DNA of 64,000 nucleotides, taken from Chionis minor (taxonomy: Eukaryota; Chordata; Aves; Charadriiformes; Chionididae). Positions 24,071 to 39,114 of the stretch are shown in pieces. Each line of letters opens with the position of its first letter. The stretch's first letter is position 1. The notes under the pieces were generated by a model. That model worked only from the letters and a program-made list of their open reading frames with translations. It was not told the origin of the DNA and did not search any database. The stretch lies in contig VZSF01003329.1 of assembly GCA_013398295.1 (NCBI GenBank), forward strand, positions 124,001-188,000. The letters are read 5' to 3'. Made by a program: the position numbers and the translations under genes.

Positions 24071-27000
24071 GATTCAAACACAGAACATGTCAGTCAGTTT
24101 CTTTACTTACTATATTTCTGTCTCGTTCTTTGCTGATTGCTAAGCAACCGCTTACGGTTAAGATTGTTTAGCTACAACTCCGCTTTAAAAAAAAAGGTGA
24201 GCTGAAGTGTGCTAAACAAATTTTCATTAATTCTTAATGAAAATATTTATATACCATGAAATTTTAAAGGTGAAAAAAAGAAAAGAATATTGTTTTAATA
24301 ATGCACCTCAGGTTCATCACTTGGGCTTTGTTCCTACCAGTACTGAGGAAAAGACTTCTTTTGCATAAATCTAGAAAGAGCAGGATCATGCCCTTAACCA
24401 GTGCATAAGTGATTTTGAGGCCTGTGGAAACTGACTTATATATGTATAATTGTGTTAGTATTATGTCTTTCAAGGCATGGTCCTTAAAACACTCATTCAG
24501 TGACTATTTTAATTTAGGTCAATAGCACCACTGAATTAAGTAGATCACTTACAGGAATGGAGTTGCTGATGTGGGCAAGCATGTGCAGAATTCAACCCAG
24601 AATCTGTGAGCCTGTGTTAGCTGAACTGCTCCCTGTTGCTTCTCTCCTTTGCTTTAAAAACACTGCAAAGCCACAAAAGCTGTTCGTTTCACTTAGCCTC
24701 CAACTGCATTCTCTATTACTATATTGAGGTAGTCCTGATGTCTGAATATTCGATATTTTTGCTTTTTCGCATAGACTTGTGTAATTTGGTATGCAGATTT
24801 GAAGATCATAAAAACAATCCTGCTTTGATGATCATGAGCAAGATTATCCAGCCACAGCTGTAAAATACCAAGTGTGTTCTTTTCTCATCTCTTCATCATT
24901 TCAGTGGATCAAATGGCAATAAGAGTATAGTGGAATTCAAAGTGCTTGGGCAATAATGAATTTAAAAGCCTTTTAAAAATGGCAGCCATGAAGCCTTAGA
25001 AACTATTTATATTTCTAGACTATATGTCAGATAATATAACTGTGTGTAAGAATACGTATGTGGAGACTCATAGATAAGAAAGTAGTATAGATTCAAAAGA
25101 ACTATCTAGCTGGATAAAAGACGTTATTAATGACCAATGTGCATCTAATTTTTTTTTTATACTGTGTATGATCTGTACAGAGTTGTGTAATAGTATTTTG
25201 GAAGACGCTGTCAATCCGCACCTTTTGCTGAAACCTAGAAAGCACCAAGTTTAGAGATAAATGCAGTTGTCATTTTTCCCCCGAGGCAAGAGTATAGGTA
25301 AGGAGGGACCTCATTTTCCACTTCATGGTAGAAGTTATACATCTTGCTTAAAACTGTGTACCCCACTCTCAGACTTCAGGATTGAGAGTAATGATGGAGA
25401 GGAGGTCGAAGTCACGTGGCACGTGAGAATAATCAGCACTTCCATCAACTGTGTTAGGTATTAAAAAGCACACAACAATTTGCATTTCGTAACTCTGAGG
25501 CAAGGAATATATCAGTCAGCTTTGCAGCCGCTGGCTGAAAAGGAAGGGAAAACAAAATGTTTTATTTTATTTCTTTCAATGCATGGTCTTAATTTTGTCT
25601 AAATCTGTAAATGCATTTTGTCTGTTTAAACCACCTGTATGTTCTTTTCAGGCAGAACAGGATATAGTATTGCAAGGGGCAGAAGTAACTTGATGAATTT
25701 ATTTTATTATTTATTCATTGGCCACCATAGATATGACCTTTCCTACCAGTATACATTTCAGTATTGCACAATGTGATGTTAATGAAATAATCGTTCATTC
25801 AAGTGTGAAATAATTCACTTTAAGTACTTTCCTGTGCTCATTTGTTTCAAACAGACTCCCAGAATTTCAAAGAAAACTTTTATTTCAGTTCTTTTAAAAT
25901 ATATGTAGACCACACACACTCTTTCCTTCATCCCCTGGTACTGGCAAAGAAACCTTAGGAAAAAGTAGTTAGATTTCCAGATTTTGACCTACTTGTTAGT
26001 CTACTTGCATGAAAGTACAGCAAGAGAAAGCTGTTTCTATTAAGCAAATGTAGGCTTCAGGAATTTTGGTTAGCATTGGCAAAGATCTTTAGATAAAGAT
26101 AAATTGCTTGCAGTCGTACCGCTCTTGCTGATACTAGTAAGTGAAGAAATAGTCATACATGTTGAATAGCCATAGGAGGAGATGAGTTTACGTAAAGGGA
26201 AGGTTTTGCTCTGATTTGAATTTTGAGTCATAGGTTTACTATAGTATTTTATAATAAAGACAATTACATAGTAATTTGGGTTAGAATACATGCCCAGTTC
26301 CCCATCTCAGAACCCAATTTGTTACTACCTGTGGCTATTTCTATTAAAAAAGAAGCATAATTACTATGAGTCTCAGCAGTCTAAGAGTAAATTTTTGCAA
26401 TTACAATACCTCCCTTGGGCAGATGTGTGAAAATGGCAGATTAATTTCTGCCAGTATCTGTCTATTCCTTGCACATTCTTAAGGTTGCTGGTAGCTTGGA
26501 TTATCATTATATTGGTGCTGTTTGTTACGCTGTGGTTAAGGTTAAAAGCAGCAATCCTATTATAAATATTTAAGAATAGGGCTCTATACCATTACCTTGG
26601 AAAGTCTCTACACGGAGATTTGATACACAAGGTCCTAGGAGTAAAATCCTAATTCTATTTTCATGGAAACTGAGTAAGTTTGTTCTTGATCTTAGCATAT
26701 TTTAGAAAGGCATTTTGTACTTTATTACTTTATGCCTAAAAAGATTTAAACAAAAACAACCAACAAACCTAAGTTTACTCATTATTAGTAATTGGTGGTA
26801 ATGTTAACAAAATTGTATGTGAACTGAAGGCCATGTAGTAGTCCCTTAGTATTTCATGGCTTTTGTTTTATTCCCAATGGAACAATGGTGTGTTTAATTG
26901 GAAAGAACCACCAGAAAGTTAAGATGGCCCTGAAATTATGTAAATGAGTAACTTCCTCTGGAAGTAATCTAATTCATCTCCTAATGAACTTTTCTACCAG

Positions 27001-29579
27001 AAAACAAGTTTTGAGGGCATATGTGTAAAAGAATTGCATGCAAAGGCATGCTCCGAGAGATTACTCTCTGCAGCAAAGCACCTAGCTCCATGTGGAATTC
27101 CAGTGAAGTTGGAAGTTGGTGTGGCTTCATGTGGGCTCATGATCCACCTGCAGGGAGCAGCATTAGTCTGTACTACACATTATCCAGTTTGAACATTCAG
27201 GAAGAACAGTACGAACAATCTTAACAAGTTACTTTTTTTCCCCTTCGCACAAGATTTTGTTTGGAATTTCTTGCAATGTACTTGCCATATTTTCATTTCC
27301 CATTTTGAAGGAACCTTCCCCTGACATGTACTTCTTCTGAATGTTGGCTTGGGGACTTTTGTGATGTGGAAGTTATTTAGAGAAGGTAGCATTAACTATT
27401 TTCTTTGAAAGTTCATGACTAAGAAATATAAATAAAAAACTTAAAATATATATGCATCCTTCAGTTGCTGTTGCATGCATTCACTTTGAAAAAAGTGTTC
27501 ATGTGCTGGGTGAGCATCCTGCTAATTAGATACAGAGGCAAACCCATAATTTAATCACTGTATTCAAACTAGCCGTTCAGTCAAATATTAGCATTCGTGT
27601 TCAGTTTCTCTATCCCTGGTGAAACTTGCAGCAGTGTCCTAGATGTTGGCAAACCAACACCGATTTGGAACAGAAAGAAGACTTTTCCTAATCCTGGAAT
27701 CTTTGCAGAGAACATTTCTTATGCAGATCTTCCTTATCTTAACAGCAAAATCTGATTTCAGACTCTCGATATGGCAAGCTGTAATGAGAGGGGTAATCCA
27801 GAACTTTTTTTATTCCCAGGCTGTTATGAATTTACCAGTCCAAGTCAGCCCTTTGACTTATCTATAAAACTTATGAGCTGATAGATTACCTGTGGAGACC
27901 CCTAGATAAATGGAGATGGTGTTCAAGATGAGGTGATCCCATCAACAAAGATAACTATATTTTTTCACTTGTTCTGAATCAACTTAATATAGAGTCCTGT
28001 ATGAAGACATTGTAGTAAGTTAACACTGAAGTGACAAAGTAGTGGATAGTTATACAAAGCCCTAACAGAAAGGCCTTATTTTTTCTGTCCAAGCCTACTT
28101 GACCACTGTTACTGTACTCATGGTGCATTTGATCAAGTTTTCCATTTTGAGTTATCTCATCATAGACACATGACTGTTATGGCTTTAAAATATATTTAGG
28201 GACAGAACCTCTTGCTAAATTTGTGCAAGCCTAAATTATTTATCTTATGTCACAAATAATAAATCAACTCGTCACCATTTTACAGTTGAAAATCTCCTTG
28301 CACAGGCATGTGAGGCTGTAAAGTTTTATGATCTACTATTCTGTCATAAATTCAGCAATTATTTTAGCAATATATTTAGTGATGTGTCTTTTTCTAGTGC
28401 TAAGAGGAAATAATTATGCCAAGGTATTTGTGTGAAAGTAGGGCTTTGTATCCTGTCACAAAATGTTTATAGAATACCTTGTTTGGGATTTTTAACAAAA
28501 TGTTGAAATAAATAGTTGCATGACTGAAATAAGAAATTAGACAGAAGGTAATAATCCAAGTTTTAACATCTGTGATTTTCTTCCTAATTCCTAAGGAATT
28601 TAAGTGAATCGTTGCTTTTCTGGAGAAGGATTTTAGGATGAGGAAGGGGATTAGATTGCAGCTTTAAAGGAAAGGAGGTGATCTAGATTTACGTCTCTTC
28701 TTCTGACCGTCACCTAAGAAGAAAGCTTCATAGTTCTTCTTTATGTGCGTTTTCTGTGCAGGCAGTGTGGCTTCAGAATCAAGTCCTGCTTTATCTTCAT
28801 TGCTAATTTTTTTTCACTCTGTAGGGAAGAAACACAGAACTGGAGTCTTGTGCCACATACAGTGTTTGCTGCCTAGCTAATCACCTTTCCCTGTCACTGC
28901 CATTACAAATCTGTTTAAATGCTGTCCATAGAGAAGACCATATGCTGGGATAAAGGAATACTATGTTTAAGAGTTTCTTCTCATTTTCTATCACTATTGT
29001 AATCTTCTTCCTGCTCCTTTGCAGCTTTCTTCAGCATACAACATATGTATCTGTGGGAATGTAGCACGCTATGTAAAGACTCCCTTATCCCCTAATTGAA
29101 GTAAGCAGACTGATCCAAGGGCTATTGAAACCAATTTGAAAACATCCATTGATTTCAGTGGACCTCAGGTCATGGCTTGTGGGAGTTTTATTGTTGCCTT
29201 TAGTGAGATGGACAGAAGAAGGTAAACATAGTGGATAGATGTTAACACAAACTTAACAGATTTAAAATATCCAGTGTCTCTGTTTCCCTTTACTAAATAT
29301 TGTGAATACAAAACAATTTGTCAGTGTTAAAAGGCCATAATTTGATCTCCTTCTCCACCACATAGTACTGCAGTGTTTATAAGCTTTTATCTGTTTAGGA
29401 AACATTTGTGATATGTTGCTCTTAGAAACAGGAAAACAGCAGTTGTAAGAATAGGAAAAATTCTACAACACTTAGTGGCTTCACTGGGAATTCCTGCTGA
29501 GTAAGAGCTTTCAGATGTATCTCAAAATTAAAAACAAAATGCCAGGTGCTCACAATTGCACTGTAGAATCTGTGTGCAT

Positions 29580-29581
29580 GA

Positions 29582-29644
<63 letters not shown>
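29580..29644. repeat. GAAA tetranucleotide microsatellite
   Basis: About 16 uninterrupted GAAA units. The plus-strand open frame across it (repeating KKER) is a by-product. Confidence 0.98.
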
Positions 29645-30923
29645 GTAGTTTCTATACAGAAAAAAGGCTTCTAACCACAAGGAGAGAAAAATATTTTTGA
29701 AATTATAACAAATAATTTGATCATCTCTTTAAATTTCAAGGCACTAGTTTTTAAGTTTCACTCTGATTTTAATGTCTTAATTTCCAGATTTCATATTTAA
29801 CATGTAGATTGGAATGATAAATCAAAAAAACTGCTATGAAAGATACGCTCCTGAATATATTGTTGAGTTCATGGTACAATATTCTTAGAACACTATGGAT
29901 GTTTGATAAGTGCAGATTTCATTCTAGTTAGCTAATTATAGCTGAATCTGTTACGGAGTAAACATAGTATCTGTAAGGAATACTGAGGTAGACCCAACAT
30001 GGTGGCAGCCATAGATAAAAGGTGCATTAAAGCGTTTAAAATTCAATCATTAGGTTTCATTGCACCCATCTGCTACCAGAAAATATAATCGGCAACTTGA
30101 TTCATTGACCTTTAACTGTCATTTTGGACTATGTTTTTTAAAATCCATATTTTCAAGTTAGACCTAGAGACTTAATTTGATAAGAGAATGCCCAGTACAT
30201 TTTAATGCAATTACTTTTTTTTCTTCTTTTTTTAAGCAAAAGGGGTTTTTTAATATAATCGGGTTTAATGGTCTGTTGTATATTCTGCTAATCCAGTCAA
30301 AGTAGTTATTTAATATTGAATGTGGTTAAAAGCAACTAATGTTCAACTTCATTAAGGCTTCTATTAAATAGAAGGCTTGCTGAACTTCTACTGTTTTTTT
30401 ATGTATGAACTACTACCTCTTATTAATTATTTCCAGGGGTTTTTGTTACACTAGAATTATACTTACAAGCTTCAGTTCCACCAAGATTATACAGCACAGT
30501 ACAAGGGCTAAATAAGCATTGAAATCATGGAGTGCTTTGTATTTACTTCCTAAAATGTGTTTTATCTCTTTCCTTTTATTTTCTGGAGGAGGTATTATCT
30601 TGTGCAGGTGGGGTGGAGTGCATACATCTCTTAGCAGTCCTGTATGTGTGTCACACAAGCAGACTGTCTTATAACAGTGTAATTTAGAGCAAGCAGGAAA
30701 TATAATGTGATAAATGAGAATAATTTAATATTTTCTCAGCAATGGTAAACAATTATACCATTCTGTCATCTGAAGTTTATGTAATGGAAAAACATGATTA
30801 CATGTGTTTCTTTACACAACAAGATACAATTCCTGAAATATTTATGTAATAGAGAGACAGATGTATGTAACCTAACCTTATAATCCCATTTCACAGCTTT
30901 CCCAAATACTGGGGAGCTCGATA

Positions 30924-31114
30924 AATAGGAAGCCGATTATATTGGCAGTATAACTCCATTAATAGGATTCGGATTTGCCTTATTGACAAGCCAGTACTGT
31001 TAATATGATCCAGTATATTAAATTGACAGAAAAACTGGAGCGATAGAATGTATCTGCAGCCTAATTGACAGGGAAGCTCTTTCAAAAGGTTCTTAATGTG
31101 GTTTTTATTGACAG
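30924..31114. repeat. Degenerate array of about 41-bp units with ATTGACAG anchors
   Basis: Five ATTGACAG-like words occur at 30941 (ATTGGCAG), 30982 (ATTGACAA), 31022, 31064 and 31107 (all ATTGACAG), spaced 41, 40, 42 and 43 bases. A second anchor recurs 17-23 bases before each: AATAGGA (30924, 30961), AATATGA (31002), ATAGAAT (31043) and a weak AAAAGGT (31084). The two matching periodic anchors indicate a hidden tandem structure rather than chance. TGACAG is a known half-site of TALE homeodomain proteins (MEIS/TGIF), and two copies read TAATTGACAG or TAAATTGACAG. Either a decayed minisatellite or a spaced regulatory array would fit. Confidence 0.6.
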
Positions 31115-33465
31115 AGTAGCTTCAATAAGTACATATCATTGGTGAACAGTGTAAATATATTGGATGTAACTGTACTAGCAGATTCAGGTGAAGCAGTTAT
31201 TGTGTTTTCCCATACTTCCATCTTTACTTTGATATAAGTCATATCAAGCTCTCTCATAAGATCTTCTCGGATGCCTCTTAAAGCACCAGTCTAACTGCAC
31301 TGCTCGCAGGCACCTGACAAGTTGTGAATTATTTTGAATGTATTCATTTTTAAATGAATAGAGGCAATACAGAGCAATGCAATAATGTGTCATGAATTTC
31401 ATTATGTTTATTTATTGACGTTGTGATAGCATAAACAGAGCTATTGTACTTTCAGCTCGAGCTTTTTATGTGGTGTGATGTTTGGCACCTCTTCCTATGT
31501 TCTGCTCTTACATCTTCCCCAAAAAGTAGTTCATCCTAAGAGTTCATATTACAATTACATTTTCCTAGTCCCATTTGACTGCTTTCCACATTCTTTTCCA
31601 TGCTAATTTCATTAGATGCTTACAGTTCATGTTTCTCAAGTGAGAAATAAAATGATGCTCAGAAACCTGAAACCATTGTGAAATAAACAGCGATTTGTGT
31701 GGTCTGGAAAATCTTGATTCCCTTTTCAGTAGAAGGAAGTCTGGGGTTCAGGTTCCACACTTTTTCCTGGTCCCATCTTTCTTAGAGAGAGAAGTCTGCA
31801 TTTAAGCATGTACCCTGCATTGGCTGTGTCAGAGTAGTGAAAGGCTTTTGTTAAGCTGACTTCTCCACCAAAGAAGAGGCAAACTTGTTCCTGAAAGGCT
31901 TCAATCTTTTATTTCATACTGAAAATATCTGATCCAGGGCTGGTCTCACCCCATCTTTTGAGTGTCTTTTAAGTCTGGTTTTTCACCAGGATCACTTCAA
32001 AAATTGTCTCTCGATAGTGACCTTTTTTGTTTCTTCAGCCTTCAGGCTTGGTGCAACCGTCAATGAGGTGAGAAGAAGCTTGCCTGGGCCTTGTGACTTT
32101 AAATCCTTGCACTGTATTAAAATCCCTGCAGTCTAGGCTTCTGCCTTCTTTTGTGCCTCGTACATTGCAGAATAAAATCCTGTAAAAACTTAAGGAACAA
32201 TTGTTTCCAGTAAGCCAGTAGTACAAACACAACTGAAATACCTGCAATAACTTAGTATAAATGCGTAAGCAATAAATCAATGATCTTTTAATTTTTTTTG
32301 GTAAAAAATATGGTATTTGTTAAAAGAAAATATTACATGGGCCAGGCATTTATATGGGGAGAATCTGCATTCCTTCACTTACTGGAAATGATGATAATAC
32401 CTGTCCCCAGAATTTCCCTTTTCAGAAGTCACTGTGCATTTGACTGAATAGCTATGTCCCTCACAGTTTTGCTTTTCTTGCTCAAGAGAAAGAGAAAACA
32501 GGAGCCACCAACACTCTTCAGTAAAGAGTACATCAGCCTGGTGAATGATATTGCCTTGTGGATCTGACTGGTTTTGCTACCCATTGTTTTTAGTGTGTTT
32601 TTGAAGAATGTTATGTATGTGAGAAATTCACATAAACACATTGTAGATCTTTTAACACCAAAATACACATTTTGCAGCAAGTGTGAAACTTCCCAAATAT
32701 GTACATGTCATGTAAATTATATCTTAAAAACATTTTCAAAAGAATGAGGGTAAAGAGCACATATTTCAAAAAGATTTGGTAAAGCAGATTATTTAATTTT
32801 GTCCTTCAAAGAGGTAGAGTAACTCATTAGAACTTCATGTCTAGTTTTAGGTTTGGTTTTGGTTTGTTGTTTTTTTTTTCTTTTTCTTTTTTTTTTTTTT
32901 CTTTTCTATTGGTCTAATACATTTTCCTAATGAAGAAAGCCTGGTGAAATCAAAAACTACTGTTTCAGGCTAAGTATATACACTCACTGGCAGTCTTACA
33001 CTGAGCAGTCTTTGTGAAGAATTGTACAATGTTGAACACAAACTGTTCCTAACAAAATGAAGACAATTGTCTGCTCTTTCAAAACTAGATTCGGCAGAAT
33101 ACAATTCTTTTGTCTTGAGATGTGATTGCCATTATACAAGATCTTTGTTTCATGGGGGAAGGGTGAATACTCAGAATTATGCTTTTCAAGAAAAGACACA
33201 GAAGATGCTTGACTTAGATATTAAGTGGCAGTCTGATAAAGGGGAGAGATGTTTCATTTCATTTTTGCATTTAATGTTTAATTAAAAGGAAGTTAGAGTC
33301 AGCAAAGACATTTTGCTTTATTATAGTTCCAGGTATGAACACCTACATAAAATGGAGTTGTATTGAATCATTTCTGAAAATGTGATACTTGTTCTTGTAA
33401 TTCTGAGAAAAAATTATGAATAGTCTAGCAGCCTAATATTCATAAATCTGATTAATGTTTAAGTC

Positions 33466-33486
33466 TTTTTTTTTTTTTTTTTTTTT
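33466..33486. repeat. Poly-T tract (21 T)
   Basis: An uninterrupted homopolymer in intron 1 of PCDH17, with no retroposon body recognised at its side. Confidence 0.93.
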
Positions 33487-36400
33487 ACATTTTATAATAC
33501 ATCTTTCCCTAATATGACAATTATTTCTGGGCATAATTTGTCAAGAATACTTAAATATTGCATTTCTTTCTCTCACTTTCCCTGTTCTTTTCTTTGTAGT
33601 CCTGTTGATTTTAAGATACTTCTTTTAGTAGAGAGACTTGTCAAACTGAAAACTTTTTTTTTCTCGTGTTATTCAAACAGTATGGAATACACCAGATATT
33701 ACTAGAAATCTTCAAAATTGTGACATAACAAAGTTTTTGATTAAAAAGGAAAGAAAAGGAAAATATCTAAGAACCTTTAATTTTTAAAAGGCAACCTGCT
33801 TTTTATAGGAATTCTTGAGAGCAGAAGCCTTGTGAAGTCCTCTGCTATTGTCTTCCTGAGGAACAGTAGAATCCTTGAAATCCAAGTGATTAATATTGGT
33901 CTGTAATTTTAATCATGACTTTTTTTGAAAAAGTATGTATGTGTGCAGAGCCACAGTGGAATTCCTTGTTATTTATAAAAATATCAAAACTTTTAAACAG
34001 AAGTGAAAACATATACCTTGTGAATATGAACTTATTTAAAAAAAAAAAAAAAGGAAATGAGGTTAATGTAGCCCATTGCTAAAAATATTGCCCATAATTC
34101 ATTGTGTAATGCTTTGCCCAAGCCACTTTGAACTGTTCCCAGTGATGAAGCCTTCACTTTATTTTCTCTTATGAGAGTATTTAAGGTTAATGGATCCTAT
34201 GAGGAATTTGTTTCTAATACTCTTGTTCTCGGCCATAATTTTTCATTTTCCTTTCTCTAAATGAAACTTTTGGAATTCATGACCATTCTAGAATTAATTA
34301 GTAGAGCCTTAACTATTGACTTTCAGACTTCTGCAACTTTTTTTTTGAATTTATAAAATTCAGTATTCCAAATTTACCATAAAAGAGCAATACTTAACAA
34401 CAATTATAGCTTATCTAAGCCTCTGTGTGGTCCTAATACACAAGCTCTAACACCTGTAATGGAATATTTTCACAGGCCGTTGACAATAGCACTTGAAGGA
34501 TGTTCTACATATTGTTCATGCAAACACTGGCCAGTAAATAATTCTTCAAGTCACATTATTAGACTGTAGTAATTATATTGTCACATCTGAAATCTCATAC
34601 CAGTAAAAGTGTATTTTGCACAGGTTTAATTTGCCTGTTCTTTTACTTTCCTCCCCTTCAGCTCCCCAATGAAAAAGGTAACATAATCAAACTCAAAGAT
34701 ATTTTTTGAAAGGTAGTAACCTTTTTTTAAAAAAAAATTGGCAGCTTTTGAAAGCTTTGTATGTGTTCTTATCTCTTTCAAAATATCTTTTTTTATGAGC
34801 TTCATCCTTCTGAGAAAGCTGTATTAAATGCATGCACAGGAATCCTCGGAATTTTTCTGCAATGTCGCAGTAATGGCAGTGTTCTTAAAATTTCAAATTT
34901 ACTCTCAGTCACATGTTAGGACAGATAGGTGGAAGAAAGTATTTTTAAGGGGACATTGTAGCAACTGCCCAAAAGTCATCTGTTGAATGGTTTAACACCA
35001 TATTCTCATTTTAAACTGATTCCACTGATCTGTGAAAAAGAGCCGTAAAAACAGGACCTCTTCTCTAGGGGAGCTATGGATAGTTAGGTTGGCATCACAG
35101 ACTTTTTAGTTGTCTGGTATCTAACCAGGTCAGTGGACAGTTCTGATTTTGCTTTAGTTTTAGAGACCATTTGTCCCAGTATGTTTTCTTCCTACGGAAG
35201 AACTTGTATTTTAGTAGCTGGTGACCTAATTGATACTCCAGCCCTCAATCTTGAATCACAGAGACAGAAAACATCTCTTTACTATTTAATTCTAGTGACT
35301 TTTAGAGATGGATTGTTTCTAGGAGTTTTCTTGGGGAAGGTGGAGCTTGTTTTATTTTGTTCTTCAGGAACTTAACAGTGTTGGCATTTGAGTAATTTTT
35401 AATTTTTATTGGGAGATTGTAATTCCATGTAATTCACTTCTGATATAATACATCTTATTTAGCTTTAGCTATTACACTAAGCACGTCATTTCTTGCTGGT
35501 CATCTAGATTCCCCTAGAGTTACTGTAGAAAGTAATCTCTGGGAGCAGTACGTACCTAGAGCTAGATGCCCCAAATGAGACTAATTATCTTATATGTCTC
35601 TAATGCTTATAGAGGGATCTTAGATGATTATCTTAGAGTAGCTGACTAGCTTTTAGATGGTTACCTGCAGGTGAACTGAAGCCTACCTTAAAACTGGAGG
35701 CAGAGAGACACTGTGTTTGATTTCCTAGAAAGGACTGTATACCCAGAGAAGAACAGGGTTTATTTGCTGTTGATATATGTTAAAGTAACACTCATTTCTT
35801 GGTGTTACAGCTCTGCAGTGAAAAGAGGTATGATTAATGTATGAGCTGAAATGTCTAATATCACTTCCATAGATGTTAAAGTGTAAAAATTTTAAGTATA
35901 TGACCTCTCACTTCAACAAGGATTAAGAAAAGAAAAAGTGTTTAAGGGAGTTAGATATTCATATCTCTCTGTAATCCATTGTGAAGCAGATGCTTATCTT
36001 TCTAAGATTCCTCTGAACTGCCTAGCCTTAAAATTAAGTGTTTGTTTATTATCCCACTTTTTGTATAGATATTATCATACATGAAGCAATTCTCTCTTTG
36101 CTGCCTGTATCTCAGGGTGCTTTGCTACAGCTCAACACAAGCATCATACATTCATAGTTCATAGGAGAACATCCAACACTTTTAGAGCAGAAGGAATAGA
36201 ATTCATCTCTGAGCTTTGTGGCTGTATACGGTTATCGAGTATTTACATTTGTTCTTTTGCAGCAATGAACTCAGTGTAACATGGCACCCAAATGTTAGTA
36301 TTGCTGCAAAATAAAATGTGAAGGAATATGGTCAAAGTATTATCCAGTTAAAGGTTATTACTAATTATCGTAAATACAGAATTTCTCAGAAGCAGCTTCC

Positions 36401-39114
36401 ATTTTTAGGACCATAGCTAAGTTGTGGTCATAACTTCTATTTTAAAATTTATATCTTGGCTAGCTCAAGGTGTACCAAATGATTTTTTTGCTATGAAAAA
36501 GCAGAAACAAAAAGCATGACCAGCTCTTACTGTGATCCAGCTTATAGATAAGTTCTTAGCATCACCTTTAAGGAAGTGCTATAATTAACTCCAAGGCAAA
36601 AGTCTGACTCTTCTAATGGCAGAGAATAGATGAAAAGGCAGTTTATAGTGGACATTTTGCCTGACAATGACATGAAAAATGGAAATGTTGATTCTAGTAG
36701 CAGCTGTGTTTAGGAGGAGGCAGATTTCTTACGTAAGTAAAAGCATAAGGTCAGTTTTCTTGGGCATCTGTACTTGAGATGTTAGACCTAGAAAATAGAA
36801 ATGGGTTCTGCAGTTGTAAAGGTTTATCTGGATTGAGAAGTATTGGGCTCTGTGAGTGTCACAATGATTATATGTATATGTACATGGCATGGATTTGCTG
36901 TGCACAAGAGAGATACTAGCTTACAATTTGCAGCAAGAAAAGAACAAATGGCAGAATTAAGGCTGCTTCCAAAATATGCTGTGCTGCATTTAAAACATTA
37001 CATATAAGAATGCTGGAATATTTATCTTTGCGTCTCCGTTGCTTCCTTTTTTTTTTTTTTGTTTGCAGTGTTTGTTTTTATAACTTGAAACATGTTAAAA
37101 GTTAAGACAAGCTTTTATTCTAATTGTATATATTAAACCTATGAACTTGCTGGTTTTTAAGTGCAAAGCACTAACCTGTCCCCTAACTGAAGTGTCCAGA
37201 TTTTGAAAAGTTTGGATACCTGTAGCTGAAATCATCATCTTCTGAAATGTTGACTTGGAAAAGCTCAACAGACACAACACTGAGTTTGATGTCCCAGATC
37301 TTCAGAATTCTCCTTCTGTAATATAGCATATTGTTTGCATTTCTTAGGCAATATTTAAGAACTTTCATAGGCCCATCTCTTAATAATGCAACTGAAGAAC
37401 AAATCTCTAGTTGGACATAAATACCCAGATTTCCAAGTTACGAGCAGTTTTGATATGATAAAAAATCATGTAGAATTATAAGTATAGGAGCTTGTTGCTG
37501 TATTTTGAAAACAGATCAGTGAAACCTGATTCTGTCATACAGTTTATCATAAAAGAATATTCACTGATAAAAGATCAGATTATTTTTGTAATGACATATA
37601 CAATGTTATGTGCTTCACAGCTTAAATTAGAAACAGCTTCAAAATGTGAATACAATGCGTGTTATAATCCTGATTTTCAAACCAAAGGATTTAAGTAGAA
37701 ACAGGAAGAAAGTACTGTGCAAATTGACTTTATACATGCTGAACAGAAGATAGTTCTTTATCTTCCATCCCTTCCCTAAATCACACAAGACACCCATGGC
37801 ACATAAGCGCAACTATTTCACATGGAGCTTGAGAGTGGCAGGTGGCTACCTATTTTCTGTTGCAAACAGCAGAGACTTTTACATTTCCCATGTAACTTTA
37901 TGCATTTTTTCCAAGCTCCAATATTTCAACCATACAAGCAGTAACAAATATTTCTAATGACCACCTACCTATAAAACCAAACCAAAGCTAAAAAAATGGA
38001 GTGGGAAGTGGCAGGGAAAAACCAATATCGAGGAGACCAGTCACTTCTGTACACACTTGTGTGATATTAAATCTTACCTTGGGCCTTCTGCTCCATTAAT
38101 TGAGCGCTGCCTGTGTTAACGATACTGATACATTAGATGCTGTTGAGAAACCCATAGCTGCTGCGAAGCATAGTGGTGTGATGTGAAGTGATGCAGAAAA
38201 CAGTAGAAGCTCTGTCACTAGGTCAGCTGCAAGAAGAAGTGACATGTGTGAATGTACAGTATGTGGAGTTTTGTGAAAGATGCAGTCTCTCTTTCTCCCA
38301 GAGAACTTCAGCTGATGATACAAGGGGAATTCAGTTCCCTTTGGCAGGAGTCCATGTTGGTCTGGATGCTGTAAATACTTCTGCTTCTACAGTTACTTAG
38401 CTCATGCTGCTAAAAATATACTCATGACAGACTTAATGAAAGTAACTTCTTTTAAGAACTACTTGTCTACAACAATCATTTAATGTTCTTGTTTGCATGT
38501 GTGGTTCTCATTATTCTGACATAGCTATTAATACTGATGAAAATTGAAGAGAGAAAATCCAAATATTTTCATACTTGCACTTTTTCAGCAGCATTTAAGA
38601 AACCCCACAGCTAATCAGGCATAAATTTCCTTGACCTTTTTGTTTATTTTTTTCAATTCAAGAGTAATACAGCAATACATGAAATTATATTACAGCAGTA
38701 AGGGCTTCGGAATCCCAGTAGATGATGTAATTATGATTAAAAATTAGTATTATTGAATAATTTACTTTTCTAATATGCAAAAGTAATTTTTTCTCTCATT
38801 TTCAATAACCATCAGTCTTAATATCTAACTAATGAAAAAACATACACAGTGTCATCTGTCAGGTTACTAACAGAGAATGCCACTTATTGGAGCCTCATTG
38901 TTTACTTTAGCAGGTAATTTGTGGACCGGAAACATTTAATTGTTCTGAGCACATAATTACATGCCAGCATTTTCCAATTTAATTAAAATGTACAAATCTG
39001 AAGATTAAGGGAATTTTTGAATTATTAATCATTTCTCCTCTAGGAAATCTTGTTGCTCTGCAGGAGATTTGTCCAGTGTACAACTATACGTATTTTTTTC
39101 CTTCTCTTTCACAG

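Larger units (their letters stand above)
14591..39114 (+). other. PCDH17: PCDH17 intron 1
   Basis: A 24,524-base intron bounded by CAG|GTAGGA and TTTCACAG|ACAGAC. It is AT-rich with no credible internal gene. Open frames are below about 80 codons and featureless. Contents I can support are a diverged local direct repeat (about 22338-22575), an A/T-rich block suggestive of conserved regulatory DNA (about 23160-24070), a GAAA microsatellite (29580-29644), a degenerate 41-bp array (30924-31114) and scattered poly-T runs. No CR1 or LTR of recent origin was recognised in it. Confidence 0.9.

Noticed and set aside
29515..29700. Plus-strand ORF rich in KKER
   Set aside because: It is the translation of the GAAA microsatellite.
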